From positions 17,871 through 81,870 of the forward strand of contig DATGUA010000025.1 of assembly GCA_035301545.1 (NCBI GenBank): a DNA stretch of 64,000 bases, given 5' to 3'. The notes beneath the pieces are model-generated. The model ran no database searches. It saw only the letters and a program-made list of their open reading frames with translations, and was not told the origin of the DNA. Below, one piece after another: positions 9,608-18,075 of the stretch. The first letter of the stretch is position 1. Each line of letters opens with the position of its first letter. The translations under genes and the position numbers were made by a program. This DNA is from DATGUA01 sp035301545. GTDB taxonomy: Bacteria > Bacillota > Clostridia > Tissierellales > Tissierellaceae.

Positions 9608-11944
9608 ATGAATCAATCGAAACAAATTGGTATAAAAACTATTAGAAAGGACGCATGGGATAAGGTAACTGGAAAGGCTAAGTATAATAATGATACTATA
9701 ACTTCTAATATGTTACATGGAAGAATGTTTATCTCTCCTTATGCTCATGCATTAATAAAAAATATAGATATATCAAAGGCAGAGATGAACAAAGGAGTCA
9801 GAGCTATAATTACTGGTAAAGATTCATCAGTATTAACAGGATCTAGTATAGAGGATAGGCCGATTTTAGCTAGGGATAAGGTAAGATATTTTGGAGAGCC
9901 TATAGCATTAGTAATAGCAGATAGTGAACAAGAGGCTATGGCAGCAGTTGATCTAATAGAAGTAGAATATGAAAAGTTACCTGTAGTTAATTCTATTAAT
10001 GATGCCATAAAGGAAAATCCTACTCTAGTCCATGAAGATTTAAAACATTATGTTTATTCAGATGCAGAAATGCTACCTGTAGCAGATTCTAATATTGCCC
10101 ATCATGTAAAAATAAGAAAAGGTGATATAGATTCTGCATGGAAAAAAGCAGATGCTATAATAGAACATTATTTTTCTATGCCTCAATCAGATCATATAGC
10201 TATGGAAACTAGGAATGTTAGAGCTGAAATATCAGAAGATGGTACTGTAAATATATATACATCTACTCAAGCACCTTTTGGAGTTAAGGAAGAAGTAAGT
10301 AAAGTTTTTAGTATTCCTGAAGGTAAAGTAATAGTACATACACCTTTAGTTGGGGGAGCATATGGAGGTAAAGCTTCGGTTCAATTAGAATTTCTAGCAT
10401 ATTTAGCATCTAATGCAGTAGGAGGTCGAATGGTACGAATAGTTAATCCGAGAGAACAAGATATAGCTAGTTCTCCGGCTAAATTAGGTTTTGAAGGAAA
10501 AATAAAATTAGCTGCAAGAAAGGATGGGAAGATAACAGCTATGGAATCTACCTATCATGTAGATTGTGGTGCATATGCTGACACTGGTCCAAGAATGACT
10601 AGGGCAACAGCTACAGATTGTTCAGGTCCATATAATATTGAAAACTTATATTGTGATGCTTTTTCTATTTATACTAATCATTCCTATGCTACATCTTTTA
10701 GAGGATTTGGTCATGGAGCAAGTACCTTTGCTGTAGAAGGTGCTATAGATAAATTAGCAAAAGAAATTAATATAGATCCATTGGAATTCAGAAGAATCAA
10801 TGCTATAAAATCAGGAGATACAGCTCCTACTGGTCAAGAGGTAACTACTAGTAATGCAGGAGATATAGAGGAATGTATCTTAAGATTAAAAGATATAATA
10901 GAATTAGATAAAGGAAATAAAGTAACTACAGAAGATGGAATGATAAGAGCGAAAGGAATAGCTTGCTTTTGGAAAACTTCCAGTTCTCCAGCAGATGCAT
11001 CATCGGGAATGTTAATTACCTTTAATGCAGATGGAAGTTTAAATATGAATTTTGGTGCTACAGAAATAGGTCCAGGAACTAAAACTATAATGGCTCAAAT
11101 ATTAGCTAAAAAGATGAAAATGAATGTATCAGATATAAATGTATATATGGATGTAAATACACAGACTACACCATTACATTGGAAGACAGTAGCTAGTATG
11201 TCAACATTTATGATAGGAAATGCAACTGTAGCTGCAGCAGATGATTTAATAAAACAAATAAAAGAATTAGGAGCAAAAATATTAAAATGTAATATTGAGG
11301 ATCTAGATATAAGAAATAAAAGAGTATTTATAACTGAGAGTCCACATATATTTTTAGATTTTAAAGATATAGTCCATGGATATGCTTATAAAGCTGGTCC
11401 AGGATTGTACGGACAGATTTTAGGAAGAGGAACTTATATAATGAAAGATATAATTCCATTAGATAGTGAAACAGGGGAAGGAAGATCTGGAACATCATGG
11501 ACTGTAGGTGCACAAGCAGTAGAAATTGAATATGATCCAAGACTTCATACCTATAGATTACTGAAAGCTGTAACTGTAGCAGATATTGGCCAAGTAATAA
11601 ATTCTAAAACTGCCAGAGGTGTAGTAACTGGTGGGATGAGTATGGGATTAGGGTTGGCAACTAGAGAAGAATTATTACATGATAAAAATGGTGTATTACA
11701 AAATACATCTCTTAGGACTTATAAAGTAATGCATTATGGAGAACAACCTGAGTATATAGTGGATTTTATTGAGACTCCTCAACTAGATGCACCTTTCGGA
11801 GCCAGAGGAATAGGTGAGCATGGAGTAATAGGAATGCCTTATGCTTTTTCTAATGCAATATCTATAGCCACAGGGGAAAGTTTTAATAAAACACCTATTT
11901 CCCCGGAAATGATTTGGGAAAGAAAGACAGGAGGAGAAGTATGA
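9608..11944 (+). CDS. Molybdenum hydroxylase, molybdopterin-binding subunit (xanthine dehydrogenase family)
   Basis: The 778-residue large subunit of a xanthine-dehydrogenase/aldehyde-oxidase-type enzyme, which hydroxylates purines or related substrates with water-derived oxygen. Signatures: GKAKYNNDTITSNMLHGRMF at the N-terminus, the molybdopterin loop GGAYGGKASVQLE near residue 250, FRGFGHGAS near 365, and GARGIGEHGVIGMP near 735 containing the catalytic Glu. No in-frame UGA is present. It overlaps the FAD subunit start by four bases (ATGA), so the two are translationally coupled. Substrate cannot be assigned; a purine substrate would fit the linked purine genes in the genome only loosely. 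The order is large, medium, small subunit. Confidence 0.9.
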   Translation: MNQSKQIGIKTIRKDAWDKVTGKAKYNNDTITSNMLHGRMFISPYAHALIKNIDISKAEMNKGVRAIITGKDSSVLTGSSIEDRPILARDKVRYFGEPIALVIADSEQEAMAAVDLIEVEYEKLPVVNSINDAIKENPTLVHEDLKHYVYSDAEMLPVADSNIAHHVKIRKGDIDSAWKKADAIIEHYFSMPQSDHIAMETRNVRAEISEDGTVNIYTSTQAPFGVKEEVSKVFSIPEGKVIVHTPLVGGAYGGKASVQLEFLAYLASNAVGGRMVRIVNPREQDIASSPAKLGFEGKIKLAARKDGKITAMESTYHVDCGAYADTGPRMTRATATDCSGPYNIENLYCDAFSIYTNHSYATSFRGFGHGASTFAVEGAIDKLAKEINIDPLEFRRINAIKSGDTAPTGQEVTTSNAGDIEECILRLKDIIELDKGNKVTTEDGMIRAKGIACFWKTSSSPADASSGMLITFNADGSLNMNFGATEIGPGTKTIMAQILAKKMKMNVSDINVYMDVNTQTTPLHWKTVASMSTFMIGNATVAAADDLIKQIKELGAKILKCNIEDLDIRNKRVFITESPHIFLDFKDIVHGYAYKAGPGLYGQILGRGTYIMKDIIPLDSETGEGRSGTSWTVGAQAVEIEYDPRLHTYRLLKAVTVADIGQVINSKTARGVVTGGMSMGLGLATREELLHDKNGVLQNTSLRTYKVMHYGEQPEYIVDFIETPQLDAPFGARGIGEHGVIGMPYAFSNAISIATGESFNKTPISPEMIWERKTGGEV

Positions 11945-12774
11945 TACCATATGATTTTGAATATTATAGACCGGATACTATAGAAGAGGCTATAAATATA
12001 TCTAATAAACTAACAAGTCAGGGAAAAAAGACTATGTATTATGGCGGAGGTACAGAATTTATATCTATGTCAAGAGTAAATAATATATATACTGATGCTA
12101 TAGTAGACATAAAGAATATACCTGAATGTTCAATACTTGGAGTAGATGGAGAGGAACTAAAAATTGGATCAGGTGTAAGTTTAACTAAAATAGCTGAATT
12201 AAATACCTTTCCTCTACTAAGTCTAGCAGTAAAAAGAATAGCAGATCATACAGTCCAAGATAAACTAACTATAGGTGGGAATCTAGCAGGAAGTATTATA
12301 TATAGAGAATCTTCACTACCTCTATTAGTAGCTAATAGTGATATATTAATAGGAAACACTGATGGAATAGATAGAATACCATTTAATGAATATTGGGTCA
12401 GAAATACTGAAGATAAAGAAGAAGATTTAATAATTCAATTAATAGTAGATAAAAAATATTTAAGTTTACCTTATGCTCATGTAAAAAGAACTAAAAATGA
12501 AAAGATAGATTATCCATTAATATCTGCAGTAGCATTAAAAGATGGAGAAAGTATAAATATTGCTTTTAGTGGAATATGTGATACTTCTTTTAGAACTAAA
12601 GAAATAGAAGAAACATTAAATGATTCTTCTATATTAGTAAACACTAAGATAGATAGAATAATAAATCAGATTCCTTATGATATACTTGACGATCATATAG
12701 GAACCCCAGAATATAGGAAGTTTATGATAGGAAAAATAATAGAAGAAATAATAGAAAAATTGGAGGGAAAATAA
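11941..12774 (+). CDS. Molybdenum hydroxylase, FAD-binding subunit
   Basis: A 277-residue medium subunit that carries FAD and passes electrons from the iron-sulfur subunit to NAD+ or another acceptor. The N-terminus YDFEYYRPDTIEEAINI is typical of CoxM/XdhB-type proteins, followed by YYGGGTEFI near residue 35 (FAD pyrophosphate binding) and LTIGGNLAGS near 112. The second FAD loop is degenerate in places and the protein is a little shorter than the usual 290 residues. The start ATG at 11941 overlaps the large subunit stop, with GAGGAG at 11931-11936 as binding site. The small subunit starts directly at the next base after the stop. Confidence 0.88.
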   Translation: MIPYDFEYYRPDTIEEAINISNKLTSQGKKTMYYGGGTEFISMSRVNNIYTDAIVDIKNIPECSILGVDGEELKIGSGVSLTKIAELNTFPLLSLAVKRIADHTVQDKLTIGGNLAGSIIYRESSLPLLVANSDILIGNTDGIDRIPFNEYWVRNTEDKEEDLIIQLIVDKKYLSLPYAHVKRTKNEKIDYPLISAVALKDGESINIAFSGICDTSFRTKEIEETLNDSSILVNTKIDRIINQIPYDILDDHIGTPEYRKFMIGKIIEEIIEKLEGK

Positions 12775-13230
12775 ATGCTTAAAATTTCAGGTCCTACCAA
12801 TATACAATTAGATGTAAATGGAGAGGATAGATCTGTAGTTGCTAAGCCTTCTGATACACTATTATTTACATTAAGAAAAGAATTAGGACTAACAGGTCCA
12901 AAGCCAGGTTGTGAAAATGGAGACTGTGGTGCATGTACAGTATTAATAGATGATTGGCCTGTAAAATCTTGTTTAGTTCTCACAGTAGAAGCTATGGGAA
13001 AAAAGATTACAACTATAGAGGGCCTTAGTAATGCACCTATACAAAAAGCTTTTGTAGAGGAATTTGCTTTCCAATGTGGTTATTGTACATCAGGATTTCT
13101 AATGGTATGCCATGGATTATCGAAGATTTATCCTGATGCAGATGATATTAAGATAAAAGAATGGCTACAGTCTAATATATGTAGATGTACAGGATATGAA
13201 GAAATAGAAATGGCTATAAAAAAATTATAA
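12775..13230 (+). CDS. Molybdenum hydroxylase, 2Fe-2S subunit
   Basis: A 151-residue small subunit with two [2Fe-2S] clusters. The plant-ferredoxin-like N-terminal cluster ligands are in GCENGDCGACTV (about residues 43-54) plus the later Cys of VKSCL; the C-terminal helical cluster uses CGYCTSGF and NICRCTGYEEI. All eight expected Cys are present. The gene begins at the base after the FAD subunit stop. A hairpin immediately after the stop ends the operon and simultaneously faces the convergent histidine kinase gene. Confidence 0.93.
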   Translation: MLKISGPTNIQLDVNGEDRSVVAKPSDTLLFTLRKELGLTGPKPGCENGDCGACTVLIDDWPVKSCLVLTVEAMGKKITTIEGLSNAPIQKAFVEEFAFQCGYCTSGFLMVCHGLSKIYPDADDIKIKEWLQSNICRCTGYEEIEMAIKKL

Positions 13231-13231
13231 G

Positions 13232-13265
13232 AAATGAGCAGCTAGATTAATATAACTGCTCATTT
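13232..13265. terminator. Bidirectional hairpin between hydroxylase operon and kinase gene
   Basis: AAATGAGCAG (13232-13241) pairs with CTGCTCATTT (13256-13265). The loop holds the stop codon of the convergent kinase gene. Confidence 0.65.
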
Positions 13266-14671
13266 GGAAATTTCATAATTATTTTAGTGCCTTTACCATA
13301 TTTACTTTCAATATTTATATCTCCATCATGAGCTTCTACTATAGATTTTACTATAGATAAACCTAATCCACTACCTCCTGTAGCTTTATTTCTAGATCTA
13401 TCTACCCTATAAAATCTATCAAATATATGTCGAAGATCCTTTTCTTTAATTCCAACACCATTATCTTCAATACTTAAATTTAAATTATACTTAGATGTCC
13501 ATAGTTTGATAAATACATTGCCATCTTCTTCAAGATAATTAAAAGAATTTGATAGTAGATTATTTATTATTTGTTTAAACTTATCCTTATCCATAGATAC
13601 TTTTATATTATCTTCAATTGACTCATTTATACTATATTTTTCCTTAGCATATACAGGTATAAATGTAGTAATTATATCTTTTAATTCTTTTGAAATATTA
13701 AATTCAGATTTATTTAATATGATATTGTATTCTTCGGCATTGAAGGAATCCTGTAAATCCTCAACTAGTTTATTTAGTCTATTAATTTCAGACATCAGGA
13801 TATTTAAATTGTCTTTACTAGCATCCCATACACCATCCATTATTGCTTCTATATAGGTTTTTAAAGTTGTAAGTGGAGTTCTAAGTTCATGAGATAGATC
13901 TGATGCATATTTTTTCCTTATATCTTCTTGTTGGGCTAGACTACCACCTAAGTAATTGATAGAATGAGACAATTCTTGGATTTCTTTAACATCTGTTTTT
14001 ACAATAGATTGTGTATTTAAATTTCCAGCTTGAATCTCATTAGCAGTATTTCTAATATCTACTAAAGGTGTAGTTAATCGTTTTGATATAAGAACACTTA
14101 CTAATATTCCTATAAATATAGTTGCTATACCAGAAATTATAAATGAACGGGTTAAAGTATGTTTAAATAGCATAGCACCTTCAGTTAAATATGCATTGTC
14201 TATATATCCTATAATAAGAGTTCCTATAGCATAATCATCATAAGATAGTTGATAAACTTTTTCTACATATTTACCTTTTGGAATATCTTTTACATTCCTA
14301 TTTTGGTTTTGATGGTGGTTATGTCTTTTATTATCTTGATCTCTGTGTCGATGACCTCTTCGACTTTTATATTCTGTATTCATATAGGTGGTAGAATCAT
14401 ATATTATATCGCCATCAATATCTTCTATTATAATATCTACATCTTCTGATAATGCATAATGTTGTAATTCCATTCCATCTATTTCAAAATCATCATCTAT
14501 ATATTCTTCATTAATAATTTGATATATTTCTGTAAATTTATCCTCTCTTTCGCCAATTAAATATGTTTCAAATATTTTATTTATCATAGTATTAGATATT
14601 ATAGAAATGATAATAATCGATATAATAACTAATAATGTAAAAATCAAGATAAGTTTTTTAGATAATCTCAT
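13247..14671 (-). CDS. Membrane sensor histidine kinase with His-rich sensor loop
   Basis: A 474-residue transmembrane kinase. TM1 is at about residues 7-28, an extracytoplasmic domain at 29-172, TM2 at about 174-196, then a HAMP domain, a dimerisation helix with the phospho-acceptor His near residue 261 in SHELRTPLTT, and a HATPase domain with DNGVGI, FDRFYRVDRSR and GSGLGLSIV. A striking His/Arg/Asn-rich stretch lies at about residues 104-126 of the sensor domain and could bind metal. The start ATG follows GGAGG. The cognate regulator is probably the OmpR-type gene at 17237-17956, 2.5 kb away, rather than an adjacent gene. A divergent gene encodes a secreted His-rich protein. Confidence 0.92.
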   Translation of the reverse strand: MRLSKKLILIFTLLVIISIIIISIISNTMINKIFETYLIGEREDKFTEIYQIINEEYIDDDFEIDGMELQHYALSEDVDIIIEDIDGDIIYDSTTYMNTEYKSRRGHRHRDQDNKRHNHHQNQNRNVKDIPKGKYVEKVYQLSYDDYAIGTLIIGYIDNAYLTEGAMLFKHTLTRSFIISGIATIFIGILVSVLISKRLTTPLVDIRNTANEIQAGNLNTQSIVKTDVKEIQELSHSINYLGGSLAQQEDIRKKYASDLSHELRTPLTTLKTYIEAIMDGVWDASKDNLNILMSEINRLNKLVEDLQDSFNAEEYNIILNKSEFNISKELKDIITTFIPVYAKEKYSINESIEDNIKVSMDKDKFKQIINNLLSNSFNYLEEDGNVFIKLWTSKYNLNLSIEDNGVGIKEKDLRHIFDRFYRVDRSRNKATGGSGLGLSIVKSIVEAHDGDINIESKYGKGTKIIMKFPNEQLY

Positions 14672-14732
14672 ATTTAGCCTCCATAACCCTATTTAAACAA
14701 TATTATATCAAATATATTAATTTTTACATATC

Positions 14733-14750
14733 TTCATAATTCCTTCACAA
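14733..14750. promoter_or_regulatory. Possible response-regulator box (11-base direct repeat)
   Basis: TTCATAA (14733-14739) and TTCACAA (14744-14750) repeat at an 11-base offset in the region between the divergent kinase and His-rich protein genes. OmpR/PhoB-type regulators bind such head-to-tail repeats. The assignment is inference. Confidence 0.4.
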
Positions 14751-14792
14751 TCATTTAATACAATATATTTAGAAGATAAGGGGGGATGATAA

Positions 14793-15098
14793 ATGAAAAA
14801 GACATTTGGTATATTAGGCTTAATACTTGCTATCGGAATAGGATCTGCATTCGTATATGCAGATAGTCCAATAGGACCTAAAGATGATAGTGAATATATT
14901 TATGATAATTATGAAGATAGGGAAGAATGGCATAAAGAAAGAATAAAAGAAGAAGTTGAAAAAGGAAATATTTCTGAAGAAGAAGCAAAAGAATGGGAAG
15001 AACATCATGAATATATGAAAGAATTTCATGAAGAAAATGGCTTTGGTGGATGTCATAGAGGTATGAGAGGTAGACATCATAGAAGATGGAACTGGTAA
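14793..15098 (+). CDS. Small secreted charged protein with His/Arg-rich tail
   Basis: A 101-residue protein with a clear signal peptide (KK, hydrophobic GILGLILAIGIGSAF, cleavage probably after YADS or VYA). The mature part is highly charged. A segment around residues 47-65 (EEVEKGNISEEEAKEWEEH) resembles the helical repeat of DUF2680/YckD-like secreted proteins, and the tail has many His and Arg with one Cys (CHRGMRGRHHRRWNW). It is divergent from the histidine kinase whose sensor loop is also His-rich, so a metal-related envelope role is a reasonable guess. The start ATG follows AAGGGGGGATG. A strong terminator follows at 15119-15154. Confidence 0.7.
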   Translation: MKKTFGILGLILAIGIGSAFVYADSPIGPKDDSEYIYDNYEDREEWHKERIKEEVEKGNISEEEAKEWEEHHEYMKEFHEENGFGGCHRGMRGRHHRRWNW

Positions 15099-15118
15099 TA
15101 AATAAATTAAAATAAACT

Positions 15119-15154
15119 AACAGGAGCAGATATTTAGATCTGCTCCTGTTTTAC
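15119..15154 (+). terminator. Intrinsic terminator
   Basis: AACAGGAGCAGAT pairs perfectly with ATCTGCTCCTGTT around a six-base loop, followed by TTTT-rich sequence. Confidence 0.85.
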
Positions 15155-15179
15155 TATTATTTTGATTAGATGTGTTAGG

Positions 15180-15995
15180 TTATTCTTTACTAGGTTTCGA
15201 ACCATGAGTTGCTGGAATAGATACTTGTTGTTTTTGTAATATTCTAAGACCAAGTTCTATGACCATTCTTTCTTCGATTTGAGTAAATGTTCTTTCTGGG
15301 AATGAAGAGTTATTATCGTTAGAGTTTGTAGGATCTACATATTTATCAAATTCTACAATCCTGCTAAAAATCAGATCACAGAATGGTTTCTTATTAAAGA
15401 ATTCTAAAGACTCTTGATTATATTCACAGAAATCTTTTGATAATGATCCATCTGTTTCAGGACAGGATTCCTGGTTAGGACATCTATCATCAAGGTATTC
15501 TAGTTCTCTTCTCTTGCTTAAGATCGGCTTATCTGGTTTATCAAGGTATTTAATAGGTGTGGTAAATTCAAAGGGAACATCCATAGTACAATGTCTGATA
15601 TCCCCACATACTGACCTATCGTTTGAACAGCCTTTTGTAGCATAGTCAATATGCTTACGGATAAATCCTTTAACAAATAAAACATTTGTAGGTTGTAATA
15701 ATCTACATTGTGTTACTTGTAAATATTTCTTCATATCTTTAATTTTAATAGCTGATTCAGGTAAATCAATATTTGCATGAAGAAGGAATTGTACTTTTAT
15801 TTCAGCTAAGGTTACTGGAAGTTTTGCAATTGCTCCATCTTTTCTTGTCTTAGTTTTTATAGGTTTACTTTTACGATCAACTAAATTTTGAGAATCGACA
15901 GTAGCACAATCTTCTGATTCATTAGAGTTGTGGTGACAACCTTTTTCAGTTACTTCTATATCACTAATTCTTGTATCAATAAAATCTTTACTCAT
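15180..15995 (-). CDS. Spore-surface-like protein (CsxC/SPOCS-type), Cys-rich paralog
   Basis: A 271-residue soluble protein with about a dozen Cys residues scattered along it. The central block (KLPVTLAEIKVQFLLHANID, then QCRLLQPTNVLFVKGFIRKH, then IRHCTMDVPFEFTTPI) matches a family of clostridial spore-surface proteins that I associate with the names CsxC and SPOCS/DUF3794; this is recall without a search. Its neighbour at 16122-17033 shares the block and is a paralog. The start ATG at 15995 follows AGGAGG; a TTG at 16016 lies upstream of that site. Minus-strand pair, probably expressed late in the mother cell. Certainty is good for paralogy and moderate for the spore-surface role. Confidence 0.65.
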   Translation of the reverse strand: MSKDFIDTRISDIEVTEKGCHHNSNESEDCATVDSQNLVDRKSKPIKTKTRKDGAIAKLPVTLAEIKVQFLLHANIDLPESAIKIKDMKKYLQVTQCRLLQPTNVLFVKGFIRKHIDYATKGCSNDRSVCGDIRHCTMDVPFEFTTPIKYLDKPDKPILSKRRELEYLDDRCPNQESCPETDGSLSKDFCEYNQESLEFFNKKPFCDLIFSRIVEFDKYVDPTNSNDNNSSFPERTFTQIEERMVIELGLRILQKQQVSIPATHGSKPSKE

Positions 15996-16121
15996 ATTTA
16001 ATCCTCCTAATAACAATTTTATTTAAGACTTGAGACTTGATGTCTTTAGCATCTTGTCTTAGTACATGCTATGCAACTAGTCCTAAATGTGTGACAGGCT
16101 TTTTAAAATTAAAATAATATA

Positions 16122-17033
16122 TTAAAGCTTAGTATTGTTATTAGCAGATGAAGGTATAACAATTGGTTGATTTTGCAAAATTTCTATTTTAAGTTCTATA
16201 TTCATATCATTTTCTATTTTAGTAAATTTATTTTGACAATCCTTATATTCGTTATGTTCAATAATTCTGCTAGAGAGTAATTTACAAATAGGAGATTCAT
16301 TGAAAAAGCTTTTATTAATTAGATTAAATTGGGACGAATCTGTTACATCATATTGAAAAATTTCATTAATATCCATAATATGATCTAAGGGTTGAGTAAA
16401 GAAATTAATAGAAGTACTGTATTCAAAAGGAATATCTATTGTGTGATGTTGAATTTGTCTATATATTTTACTATCATTTAAAGGATTCTTTGTAGAATAT
16501 TCAATATTTTTATGGACAAATCCTTTTATAAACAAAATGTCTGTACTTTGTATAAGAGTAGATTCTTCTAATTGTAAATTTTGTTTTATATCTGTGATTT
16601 CAAATGCTTTTTCAGGTAATTTAATAGATGTAGAAAGATTAATTGGAATAACTAATTGGGCTAAAACTACAGATGTCTTTATTATAACTCCATCTGAATT
16701 ACCAATAGGAATTTCACAAGTATTAGGTAGAATATCTAAAGTTTTACTCTTAACTTTAACATCAGTTAAAGTATCGATGAAGGTATCTTGATTATCAGTA
16801 GTAACTACAGGGTCTATATCATCCTGATGATCATCACAGCTATGGACAAAATCTATATCTGTATCTTGAGTATCATTACAAGTTTCATAAATATCTAGAT
16901 TTTCATTTTTTACATTATTAGATGTTTCATTAATATTTATATCTTCATCTTTGTCCTCATGATCTATATTAACTTCTTTATTATCAAAACATTGAATAGT
17001 ACTAATATTGATAAAACCAGAATGTGACGCCAT
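16122..17033 (-). CDS. Spore-surface-like protein (CsxC/SPOCS-type), acidic paralog
   Basis: A 303-residue paralog of the downstream gene. The shared core runs from about residue 115 (VLAQLVIPINLSTSIKLPEK, DILFIKGFVHKNIEYST, IQHHTIDIPFEYSTSI) to the C-terminal segment near LSSRIIEH and LKIEILQNQPIVIPSS. It differs by a long acidic N-terminus rich in Asp, Asn and Glu with repeated Asp-Thr and Asp-Asp pairs (residues about 15-100) and by having far fewer Cys than its partner. The start ATG at 17033 lies eleven bases after AGGAGG. The two genes lie in tandem, 126 bases apart, between the parts of a two-component system. Confidence 0.6.
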   Translation of the reverse strand: MASHSGFINISTIQCFDNKEVNIDHEDKDEDININETSNNVKNENLDIYETCNDTQDTDIDFVHSCDDHQDDIDPVVTTDNQDTFIDTLTDVKVKSKTLDILPNTCEIPIGNSDGVIIKTSVVLAQLVIPINLSTSIKLPEKAFEITDIKQNLQLEESTLIQSTDILFIKGFVHKNIEYSTKNPLNDSKIYRQIQHHTIDIPFEYSTSINFFTQPLDHIMDINEIFQYDVTDSSQFNLINKSFFNESPICKLLSSRIIEHNEYKDCQNKFTKIENDMNIELKIEILQNQPIVIPSSANNNTKL

Positions 17034-17236
17034 ATTTAATCATCCCTCCTTTTTCTTCTAATCTAGATATATGACAGAAGATCTTTCTAATTATCCTTAT
17101 TTTATAATATTCTAGGAAGGTAATTTGGTGATTGAGGAAGATAATTTTGATTTAAATATAAAGGTTAAAAATATGGAAATTATTAATAATCCTAATGCAA
17201 TAATATATAAACTTTAGACCTTTTTATATATTATAT

Positions 17237-17956
17237 TTATAATATATTTTGTTCTTGAAATTTATATCCCATACCATATACTGTTAGAATATATTTAGGT
17301 TTTCTAGGATCATCTTCAATTTTTTGTCTAATATTTTTTATATGGGTGTCTATAGTTCTATCAAAACCTTTATAATCTATTCCAAAAGCCTGATCTATTA
17401 ATTGTTCTCTAGAAAAAACTACAGAAGGATTAGATGCAAGGATTGAAAGTACCTTAAATTCATTAGTAGTTAGATCTATTTTTGTATTATTTTTAGTAAC
17501 TAGGAATTTATCTAAATTAATTTTTAAATCTCCGCTAAATATTAATTTATTATTTGATAGTGATGAGGTTTTATAAGTTCTTCTAATAAGAGCTTTAACT
17601 CTAGATACTAATTCCCTAGGGCTAAAAGGTTTTACTACATAATCATCAGCTCCCATAGTTAATCCTTCAACTCTACTGTCCTCATCTGATTTTGCTGTTA
17701 GCATAATTATAGGTATATCAGAAGTGCTTCTAATTCTATTACATACTTCTTCTCCAGATATCTTTGGGAGCATTAAATCTAATATTATTAAATCAATTTT
17801 TTCCCTTTCAAAGATATCCATAGCTTCTTGACCGTCAAAGGCTGTTACAACATTATAATTTTCCTTTTCTAAATATGCCTTAATTACATTAGAAATGTTT
17901 TTTTCGTCTTCTACAACTAATATAAAATAATTATCTATATGTATCACCTCTAGCAT
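17237..17956 (-). CDS. OmpR/PhoB-type response regulator
   Basis: A receiver plus winged-helix regulator. Acidic pocket at VVEDEKN, phospho-acceptor Asp near residue 60 in LIILDLMLPK, switch residues in IIMLTAKSD and the conserved Lys in YVVKPFSPREL; C-terminal DNA-binding domain with RTIDTHIKNIRQKI. The likely partner is the kinase at 13247-14671. The start is uncertain: the ATG at 17956 has no binding site and overlaps a TATAAT, while a good site GAGGTG (17950-17945) lies downstream, six bases before an in-frame ATA at 17938 that would give the family-typical N-terminus DNYFILVVEDE. The coordinates given use the ATG as upper bound. Confidence 0.9.
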   Translation of the reverse strand: MLEVIHIDNYFILVVEDEKNISNVIKAYLEKENYNVVTAFDGQEAMDIFEREKIDLIILDLMLPKISGEEVCNRIRSTSDIPIIMLTAKSDEDSRVEGLTMGADDYVVKPFSPRELVSRVKALIRRTYKTSSLSNNKLIFSGDLKINLDKFLVTKNNTKIDLTTNEFKVLSILASNPSVVFSREQLIDQAFGIDYKGFDRTIDTHIKNIRQKIEDDPRKPKYILTVYGMGYKFQEQNIL

Positions 17957-17975
17957 TATAATATCATAAATCAAT

Positions 17976-18005
17976 TTGATTTACATTTGAATCTTAGTAT
18001 ATAAT
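17976..18005 (+). promoter_or_regulatory. Predicted sigma-A promoter of tkt
   Basis: TTGATT (17976-17981) and TATAAT (18000-18005) are 18 bases apart, about 70 bases upstream of the transketolase start and divergent from the response-regulator gene. Confidence 0.5.
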
Positions 18006-18075
18006 AGTGTTGAATACAGAGATTGTATATAGTATCAAAATTAAAATAATTATAGGATTAAAAGGAGAGGAAAGA

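Noticed and set aside
14820..15080. An 86-codon minus-strand ORF opposite the His-rich protein
   Set aside because: No binding site and strongly repetitive Phe/Ile composition from antisense of a charged protein; the plus-strand gene has signal peptide and binding site.
17128..17217. A 29-codon plus-strand ORF starting GTG after AGGAAGG
   Set aside because: The site is acceptable and a TATAAT lies near 17103, but no -35, no recognisable peptide and a position between two minus-strand genes; not enough to call.
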